This document shows positions 1-5,046 of a stretch of 5,046 bases of DNA, piece after piece. The notes below the pieces were generated by a model. The model saw only the letters and a list, made by a program, of their open reading frames with translations, was not told the origin of the DNA and did no database searches. Source of the stretch: Candidatus Bipolaricaulota bacterium (GTDB lineage Bacteria; Bipolaricaulota; Bipolaricaulia; UBA7950; UBA9294). The DNA is taken from positions 1 through 5,046 of the forward strand of contig JAGGSM010000078.1 in the NCBI GenBank assembly GCA_021159105.1. Reading direction: 5' to 3'. Each line of letters starts with the position of its first letter. Position 1 is the first letter of the stretch. The position numbers were made by a program, and so were the translations under genes.

Positions 1-57
1 TATGAAGTCTGCCCATTCGGCGCAATCGATGTTCTCTCTGGGGTGGAAGAGTCATGA
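1..57 (+). CDS. C-terminal end of an Fe-S protein, probably NuoF/HydB-like subunit (partial)
   Basis: Frame 1 is open from the window edge and ends at TGA 55-57, giving 18 residues that begin YEVCPFGAID and end GVEES. The CPFGAI stretch is the fourth-Cys-Pro end of a [4Fe-4S] ferredoxin motif (CxxCxxCxxxCP). Known NuoF/HydB-type NAD(P)H-oxidising flavoproteins often carry such a ferredoxin domain at the C-terminus, with a short tail like this one. Its stop overlaps the start of the next gene as ATGA, which implies translational coupling and fits two subunits of one complex. The assignment to a NuoF-like subunit is inference from this motif and the neighbour; another ferredoxin-tailed protein or a small stand-alone ferredoxin is possible. 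That this is a genuine coding end is much surer than the name. Confidence 0.72.
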   Translation, partial: YEVCPFGAIDVLSGVEES

Positions 58-3000
58 TAACAGTAACAATCAATGGGAAGAAGCTGGAGGCGCAGGAAGG
101 AGAGATGATCCTCACTGTTGCCCGTAGTGCTGGAATCGAGATTCCAGCGCTGTGCGCGGAAGACCGACTTGCACCGTACAACTCTTGCGGTACCTGTGTT
201 GTAGATGTGGAAGGGATGGGGATCGTCAAATCTTGCTCCACACCGGTCCGCGATGGAATGGTCGTTACGACGAACTCGCCTGAAGCCGAGGATACACGCA
301 GAACAGCGATCGAGCTGCTGCTCAGTAACCACTGGGGGGACTGTGTCGCCCCCTGTCAGCAGGCCTGTCCCGCGCACACGGACTGCCAGGGGTACGTGGG
401 GCTTACGGCAAACAAGATGTTTGAGGAGTCACTGCAATTACTGTACGAGGCCCTGCCTTTCCCGGCAGTGTTCGGACGCATATGTCCCGCGCCATGCGAA
501 GATGCCTGTCGGCGTCAGATTGCGGACGAGCCGGTGCAGATCCGTCACATAAAGAGGTTCGTCGGAGACTATGGGATCGATTATCTCCCGAGCATCCTCC
601 CCGACACGGGTAAAGTGATAGCAGTGGTCGGTGGTGGACCGGCTGGATTGAGTGCCGCCTACTTCCTGCGCCGGCGCGGGCACACGGTTCATGTATTCGA
701 TGCCATGCCGAAGATGGGAGGGATGTTGCGCTATGGAATCCCCGATTATCGCCTCCCGCAGGACGTGCTCGATCGGGAGATCGACGTACTGCGGCGCATG
801 AACATCGTCTTCTACAACGGAAAGCGCCTGGGAAAGGATATTGATTACGATGAGCTGAAGAGCCAATACGACGCGGTCTTTCTCGGCCTCGGTGCTTGGG
901 GATCGCGCTCCATGGGCCTGCCTGGTGAGGAGCACCCGGCGGTTATGCAGGGCTCCGAGTTCTTGCGGAAGGTCAATGAAGGGGAACGCCCGATCCTTCC
1001 CAAGAAGGTGGCCGTGATCGGTGGCGGTAACACGGCGATGGATGCCGCTCGATCCGCGATCCGCTTGGGCGCAGAGGTAACGGTTCTCTATCGGAGGGGG
1101 CAGGAGCAGATGCCCGCGTTGGAGCACGAGGTAGAAGAGGCTGAAGAGGAAGGCATCGTTTTTTCCTACCTGACGCAACCGGTCGAATTCATCTCTGACG
1201 GAGCGACCCTGTCCGCAGTTAAGTGCGTGCGGATGGAGCTTGGGGAGCCCGATGACAGCGGTCGGCGGCGTCCCGTTCCGGTGGAAGGAAGCGAGTTCGA
1301 GGTTGAGGCGGGGATGGCCCTTCTCGCCGTTGGACAGATGGTCGATACGAGTTCTCTTGCCGAGAGCGGCATCTCGCTTGACAGGAGAGGGATGATCGTT
1401 GCCAACGAAAGGACCGGGCAAACCTCCGATTCCAAGGTCTTTGCCGGCGGGGACGTGGTCACAGGTCCAAGCATCGCGGTGGAGGCTGTAGGCGCAGCGC
1501 ATCGTGCCGCGGATGCCATCGATCGCTTCCTACGCGGCGAGCAGATTGAGCTGCCCAGCCTATACATTCATGTCAAACACGATGTTACCCGCAAGGACAT
1601 CGGGAATCCCGCCCGCTCCCCGCGCATCCGAACACCTGTTCGTCCAGTTGCCGAGCGGATCACTGATTTCGATGAGTATGAGAGCGGTCTGAGCGAAGAG
1701 GAAGCGATGATCGCTGGTCAGCGCTGCCTCGAGTGCGGTTGCATGGCCTACAACAGTTGCCTGCTGCGCGAGTACGCCACCAAGACAGGTGCGTCTCAAG
1801 ATGCCTACAGCGGAGACATGCTCCACAAGGGCATCGATGAGAGACATCCGTTCATCGTGCACGAAGCGGGCAAGTGTATATCGTGCGGGCGGTGCATTCG
1901 GGTCTGTTCTGAGGTGTGTGGGGTCAATGCGATCGACTTCGTGAATAGGGGCATCGTAGTGGACGTACAGGCTCCGTTCGATGAAGCCTGGCAGGATTCC
2001 GATTGTGTTTCATGCGGCGCGTGTGTCGACATCTGCCCGACGGGAGCGCTGCAGGATCGCAGCGTCATCGGGAAACAAGTTCCGCACGAGTTGGAAGAGA
2101 CGAAAACCACATGCTTGCTATGCGGCATGGGGTGCGACGTGAAAGTGCTCAGCATGAACGGAAAGTACATGCGCACGACGGTTTCAGACCCCAACGATGT
2201 CATCTGCGCGCGCGGAAGGTACGGTTGGCACACTATTTCCAACGCAAAGCGGATCACTGAGCCGATGGTCCGTTGCGGAAGCTCCCTCGTTGAAGTTCCA
2301 TGGGACGAGGCGCTGAAGCAGGCGCGTGAGCAGCTTGATCTCGCCAAGGGAAACATCGCTGTCTTCGGCACGGGGCTTCTGACGTGTGAGGAGGGATGGC
2401 TCGTTGCGCGCCTCTCCGAAGGATTAAGGGCGGGCGCGCCGACGTTCGACGTCATGCCGTCATGCTTGCACACGCAGTTGAACGGCGACCGAGTTGTCCC
2501 AATATCCGCGTTGGAATCGTCCGAGCTGATCGTTGTTGTTGGAGAGCGTAACGGTCATGAAAAGGTCGTGCTCGATGTGCTCCTTCGTAAAGCGATCAAG
2601 CGTGGAGCAACTGTTGCAAGCGTCGGCGCTAACGTTCCTGGAGCTCAGGTTGAACTTGAGCCGAAGGATCTTGCAGCGTTCATCGCTGATCTGGAGTTGG
2701 GAAATGTCGCCCCTCTCTTTGTCATCGAGGAAGACAACATCCCGCGCGAAGCATTGGGACAGATTAGCAAGTCGCTTTCTGCGCATGCTGACTGGCGCAT
2801 GACAGTGATCCCGGCAACCGTGAACGCGATGGGCTTACGCCGACTAGGGTTCCTCGAGGAGCTTCGCCCTTCGACACGAGCGTGGCTCGCCATTGGAGCG
2901 GATCCGATGGCTACTCCCTCGGGGAGACAGCAGTTCATGGGGGTTGAGACGCTGGTGGCGGTCAGTTCGGTCAGAACAGCGACGACCGACCACGCGCATG

Positions 3001-3293
3001 TTGTCTTCCCAATGCGATTGCCGTATGAAACACGCGGACACGTACTGACCGTACGTGGAGAGAAGGAGCTATCAATTGCAGCAAAGAGCCCCATCGAATC
3101 AGAGACCTGGGAGGTGCTTATTCGGTTGGCCGGCGCATTTGGTATCTCATCGTTGCCGTGGCAGTTCGAAGCGTTGAGCGAGGCGGCAATGTGCGCAGTG
3201 CGAGAAGTGGGATCTCAACCCATTTCCGCTGGGACAACGCAGTCGAGCATGGGTGGGATAATCGATACGCGGTTGAAAAGCCTCGGAATTTAG
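54..3293 (+). CDS. Multidomain FAD/NAD(P)H Fe-S oxidoreductase: [2Fe-2S] ferredoxin + GltD/NfnB-like + 2x[4Fe-4S] + truncated NuoG/FdhA-like domain
   Basis: A 1079-residue cytoplasmic protein with no signal peptide or membrane segment. Domains in order: (1) residues 1-75, NuoG/HydA-type [2Fe-2S] ferredoxin with Cys34, 45, 48 and 61; (2) 93-170, GltD-type Fe-S segment with His93, Cys97, 101, 105 and 111, then Cys144, 148 and 152 in CPAPCEDAC; (3) 186-495, FAD and NAD(P)H module with GGGPAG at 193-198, GGGNTAMDAAR at 323-333 followed by RR at 347-348 (typical of NADPH binding), and FAGGDV at 463-468; (4) 558-569, Cys-rich linker with four Cys; (5) 608-661, two [4Fe-4S] motifs (Cys608/611/614/618 and Cys651/654/657/661); (6) 684-725, molybdopterin-oxidoreductase Fe4S4 motif Cys687/690/694/718; (7) about 730-1030, a short NuoG/FdhA-like domain. 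The ATG overlaps the upstream stop; GGAAGAG (45-51) or GGGGTGG (40-46) may serve as ribosome binding site. Likely role, by inference: electron transfer between NADPH, ferredoxin and an NADH-oxidising partner, as in bifurcating transhydrogenases. It could instead support a formate dehydrogenase or hydrogenase. Domains are sure, the overall reaction is not. Confidence 0.93.
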   Translation: MITVTINGKKLEAQEGEMILTVARSAGIEIPALCAEDRLAPYNSCGTCVVDVEGMGIVKSCSTPVRDGMVVTTNSPEAEDTRRTAIELLLSNHWGDCVAPCQQACPAHTDCQGYVGLTANKMFEESLQLLYEALPFPAVFGRICPAPCEDACRRQIADEPVQIRHIKRFVGDYGIDYLPSILPDTGKVIAVVGGGPAGLSAAYFLRRRGHTVHVFDAMPKMGGMLRYGIPDYRLPQDVLDREIDVLRRMNIVFYNGKRLGKDIDYDELKSQYDAVFLGLGAWGSRSMGLPGEEHPAVMQGSEFLRKVNEGERPILPKKVAVIGGGNTAMDAARSAIRLGAEVTVLYRRGQEQMPALEHEVEEAEEEGIVFSYLTQPVEFISDGATLSAVKCVRMELGEPDDSGRRRPVPVEGSEFEVEAGMALLAVGQMVDTSSLAESGISLDRRGMIVANERTGQTSDSKVFAGGDVVTGPSIAVEAVGAAHRAADAIDRFLRGEQIELPSLYIHVKHDVTRKDIGNPARSPRIRTPVRPVAERITDFDEYESGLSEEEAMIAGQRCLECGCMAYNSCLLREYATKTGASQDAYSGDMLHKGIDERHPFIVHEAGKCISCGRCIRVCSEVCGVNAIDFVNRGIVVDVQAPFDEAWQDSDCVSCGACVDICPTGALQDRSVIGKQVPHELEETKTTCLLCGMGCDVKVLSMNGKYMRTTVSDPNDVICARGRYGWHTISNAKRITEPMVRCGSSLVEVPWDEALKQAREQLDLAKGNIAVFGTGLLTCEEGWLVARLSEGLRAGAPTFDVMPSCLHTQLNGDRVVPISALESSELIVVVGERNGHEKVVLDVLLRKAIKRGATVASVGANVPGAQVELEPKDLAAFIADLELGNVAPLFVIEEDNIPREALGQISKSLSAHADWRMTVIPATVNAMGLRRLGFLEELRPSTRAWLAIGADPMATPSGRQQFMGVETLVAVSSVRTATTDHAHVVFPMRLPYETRGHVLTVRGEKELSIAAKSPIESETWEVLIRLAGAFGISSLPWQFEALSEAAMCAVREVGSQPISAGTTQSSMGGIIDTRLKSLGI

Positions 3294-3320
3294 GCGATAT
3301 GCGTATTGCAACATGGGATT

Positions 3321-3328
3321 GAAAGGAG
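3321..3328 (+). promoter_or_regulatory. Ribosome binding site of the racemase gene
   Basis: GAAAGGAG lies seven bases before ATG 3336 and decides the start. The frame is open further up to a TTG at 3306, but that codon has no good Shine-Dalgarno sequence before it, and the ten extra residues precede the usual family N-terminus. The 42-base gap between the two genes (3294-3335) shows no hairpin with a T-run, so no terminator separates them. Confidence 0.85.
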
Positions 3329-3335
3329 CACGCGA

Positions 3336-4028
3336 ATGCCTGAACGAACCGTAGGTATCCTCGGCGGGATGGGGCCAGAGGCGACGGCGGAGCTGTTCCG
3401 CCGTATTCTCGACATCACTCCCGCCAAGCACGATCAGGACCATCTGCATGTTCTAATCGATAGCAACCCCAAGATCCCTGACCGCACCGCTGCGATCATC
3501 GGAGAAGGCGAGAGCCCGCTTCCAGCGCTGGTCGCAGCGGCGCAGAACCTGGAACGCGCAGGGGCTGATTTCATCGCTATTCCTTGTAACACAGCCCATT
3601 ATTGGCTCCACGAACTGAGAGAAGAAGTTTCGATACCGATCATCGACATGATCGGCGAGACAGCCTTGCGCGTTGCGGATCAGCGGCCCGCGCTGCATAA
3701 GATAGGCCTTCTCGCTACCACAGGGACACTACAAAGTGGCCTCTATCAGCGTGCCTTTGCTGAGGGGAACATCGATCTGATTGTCCCGAGTGAAGAACAG
3801 GACGCCGTCATTATGAGCGCGATCCACGCGATCAAGGCGGGTGATCACAGCGTGAAGGACGCGGTGATCGATGTGGCGCAAGAACTGATGGCTCGCGGGG
3901 CACAGGGGATCATCCCCGGGTGTACCGAGCTCTCCCTTGTCGTCCCTGCTGGCTCACTGTCGGTTCCGGTGTTCGATCCACTCTCCATTCTCGCGGAACG
4001 CGCTGTATCTCTGGCTAGGGGGAGATGA
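3336..4028 (+). CDS. Aspartate/glutamate racemase family protein
   Basis: A 230-residue protein, the usual length for the PLP-independent Asp/Glu racemase family, which interconverts L- and D-forms of acidic amino acids by two-base proton transfer between two cysteines. Both are present: Cys84 in PCNTAH (83-88) and Cys196 in GCTELS (195-200). The N-terminus carries the family signature GILGGMGPEAT (7-17), and there is a second-domain start at KIGLLATTGT (122-131). The two halves follow the pseudo-twofold alpha/beta layout of the family. GCTE, with Glu after the second Cys-Thr, resembles aspartate racemases; substrate cannot be fixed from sequence, and broad-specificity or glutamate activity is possible. 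No signal peptide is seen, so the enzyme is cytoplasmic. It follows the redox gene by 42 bases and its TGA overlaps the start of the peptidase gene, so the racemase and peptidase are probably co-translated. Start chosen at ATG 3336 because of a strong ribosome binding site. Confidence 0.93.
   Translation: MPERTVGILGGMGPEATAELFRRILDITPAKHDQDHLHVLIDSNPKIPDRTAAIIGEGESPLPALVAAAQNLERAGADFIAIPCNTAHYWLHELREEVSIPIIDMIGETALRVADQRPALHKIGLLATTGTLQSGLYQRAFAEGNIDLIVPSEEQDAVIMSAIHAIKAGDHSVKDAVIDVAQELMARGAQGIIPGCTELSLVVPAGSLSVPVFDPLSILAERAVSLARGR
4017..4024 (+). promoter_or_regulatory. Ribosome binding site of the peptidase gene, inside the racemase 3' end
   Basis: The purine run AGGGGGAG covers the last sense codons of the racemase gene. 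It abuts ATG 4025 directly, too close for efficient use, but leaves five bases between AGGGGG (4017-4022) and ATG 4028. This favours the second of the two tandem ATG codons. Confidence 0.6.
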
Positions 4029-5046
4029 TGTCGTTTGTGTTGCGGGATAATGGAATCACGATCGGTCGGCTTCCAACCGGAGGGACGAACGGGATCACCG
4101 ATGTCCCAGGCGTGGCGGTGGGTCACGCAACGCTGATTGAGGGAGACAACATTCGTACCGGCGTCACCGCCATCATTCCCCATGCCGGAAACCTGTTCTA
4201 CGAGAAGGTACACGCCGCCGCAGTGACGATAAACGGGTTCGGCAAAGCGATCGGCTTTCCGCAGATCAACGAGCTGGGGACGATCGAGACCCCGATCTTA
4301 CTGACCAATACCCTCAATGTGGGCAAGGTGAGCGACGCCCTCATCGCGTGGGTGATCGATAAGTACGGTATGCCGGATCGCGAGATCGCATCGATCAACC
4401 CGGTCGTCGCCGAGTGTAATGACTCCTACTTAAACAACATTCATGCGCGCGCCGTGGAGAAAGAACATGTATTTCAGGCGCTTGGCAGCGCTTCGGTTGG
4501 CGCGGTCGAGGAAGGTGTCGTCGGGGCCGGTGTCGGGATGAGCGCCTTTGAATTTAAGAGCGGCATCGGGAGCGCGTCGCGCACCATCACCCTGGATGGT
4601 AAGGAATACACGCTCGGTGTGCTCAGCCTCCCCAACTTCGGGCGCAGAGAGGAGCTGATGATCGATGGTGTCAAGGTGGGGCGCATGCTTCACGACTACG
4701 GGAGAGAGCCGACTCCTGCCGATGAGGGGTCGATCGTAGTTGTGATAGGCACTAATATTCCCCTATCGCATCGGCAGTTGACGCGGGTCGCCAAGCGGGC
4801 GGCCTTCGGAATCGCCCGTACAGGAGGGACGTGCCACAACGGAAGCGGAGAGTTCGCCATTGCCTTCAGCACGGCAAACAAGGTCCCCGATGACAAAGAG
4901 CGTGTGTTCGTCGATGAACGCAGGCTGAACGATTCTGGCCATGCGATCAACGAAATCTTTCAAGCAACGATTGAAGCAGTGGAAGAATCAATCCTATCCG
5001 CTCTTTTCTCAGCAAAGACGATCGTTGGGAGGAGCGGGCATCGGCG
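4028..5046 (+). CDS. P1 family (S58, DmpA/BapA-type) aminopeptidase, 3' end cut by window
   Basis: The frame is open to the window edge, giving 339 residues. The family is that of L-aminopeptidase/D-esterase DmpA and beta-aminopeptidase BapA. These are Ntn-hydrolase-like enzymes that cut themselves into alpha and beta chains, exposing an N-terminal Ser that removes N-terminal D-, L- or beta-amino acids from peptides and amides. Seen here: ITDVPGVAVGH at 23-33, LTNTLNVGK at 92-100, NFG at 203-205, the self-cleavage site DEG-SIVVV with nucleophile Ser235 after Gly234, and NGSGE at 271-275. Ser273 and Glu275 lie 38 and 40 residues after Ser235, the spacing I recall for Ser250, Ser288 and Glu290 of BapA, so the active site looks intact. 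No signal peptide is visible. The last residues (TIVGRSGH) match the usual near-end of the family, so probably only about 10-20 residues are missing. Start taken as ATG 4028 (TGATG overlap); ATG 4025 (ATGA overlap) would add one Met. A NylC-like amide hydrolase of the same clan is an alternative. Confidence 0.92.
   Translation, partial: MSFVLRDNGITIGRLPTGGTNGITDVPGVAVGHATLIEGDNIRTGVTAIIPHAGNLFYEKVHAAAVTINGFGKAIGFPQINELGTIETPILLTNTLNVGKVSDALIAWVIDKYGMPDREIASINPVVAECNDSYLNNIHARAVEKEHVFQALGSASVGAVEEGVVGAGVGMSAFEFKSGIGSASRTITLDGKEYTLGVLSLPNFGRREELMIDGVKVGRMLHDYGREPTPADEGSIVVVIGTNIPLSHRQLTRVAKRAAFGIARTGGTCHNGSGEFAIAFSTANKVPDDKERVFVDERRLNDSGHAINEIFQATIEAVEESILSALFSAKTIVGRSGHR

Noticed and set aside
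438..1502. Long open frame of 354 codons on the minus strand
   Set aside because: It lies wholly inside the strongly supported flavin-module coding region, shows no recognisable domain, and reads as the antisense shadow of GC-rich codons.
1805..2473. Minus-strand open frame of 222 codons
   Set aside because: It is antisense to the ferredoxin and Fe4S4 part of the large gene; its composition is Ser/Thr/Pro/His-rich with no family motif.
1875..3290. The large protein as an [FeFe]-hydrogenase catalytic subunit
   Set aside because: The ferredoxin part resembles HydA, but the H-cluster Cys motifs are absent and the C-terminus is NuoG/FdhA-like.
2112..3290. The large protein as a selenocysteine formate dehydrogenase
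   Set aside because: There is no in-frame TGA in the frame and no adjacent Cys/Sec-His catalytic pair, and the domain is much too short.
3306..3335. TTG at 3306 as start of the racemase gene
   Set aside because: There is no Shine-Dalgarno sequence before it, the added residues are not family-like, and ATG 3336 has a strong ribosome binding site at seven bases.
3294..3335. Terminator or promoter between the redox and racemase genes
   Set aside because: Only 42 bases, with no inverted repeat plus T-run and no convincing -35/-10 pair.

Overview
The window is a compact plus-strand gene cluster with almost no non-coding DNA. It looks like part of one operon from an anaerobic, amino-acid-using bacterium. 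That view rests on a long iron-sulfur flavoprotein of the kind found in strict anaerobes, and on the company of a racemase and a peptidase. The DNA is moderately GC-rich and codons ending in C or G are common, with ATC preferred for Ile. I cannot name the phylum with confidence; Synergistota, Firmicutes or an uncultured thermophilic lineage would all fit.

Layout: bases 1-57 are the last codons of an upstream gene ending in a ferredoxin-type motif, probably a NuoF/HydB-like NAD(P)H-oxidising flavoprotein subunit. It overlaps by four bases (ATGA) the start of a 1079-residue protein at 54-3293. That protein carries, in order, a NuoG/HydA-type [2Fe-2S] domain, a GltD/NfnB-type FAD and NAD(P)H module with its own Fe-S segment, a short Cys-rich linker, two [4Fe-4S] clusters, and a shortened, apparently non-catalytic molybdopterin-oxidoreductase/NuoG-like C-terminus. 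After 42 bases comes an aspartate/glutamate racemase-family gene (3336-4028). Its stop codon overlaps the start of a DmpA/BapA-type P1 (S58) aminopeptidase gene (4028 onward), which runs off the window probably a few residues before its end.

The first two genes likely form one redox complex that moves electrons between NADH, NADPH and ferredoxin, in the style of electron-bifurcating transhydrogenases (Nfn, the Sporomusa-type Stn, the HydABC/Bfu group). The last two likely handle unusual amino acids or peptides: the peptidase family releases N-terminal D- or beta-amino acids, and the racemase family interconverts L- and D-aspartate or glutamate. A plausible but unproven link is that amino acids freed and racemised by the second pair feed a fermentation whose reduced carriers are balanced by the first pair. 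No RNA genes, mobile elements, CRISPR arrays, clear promoters or terminators were seen.
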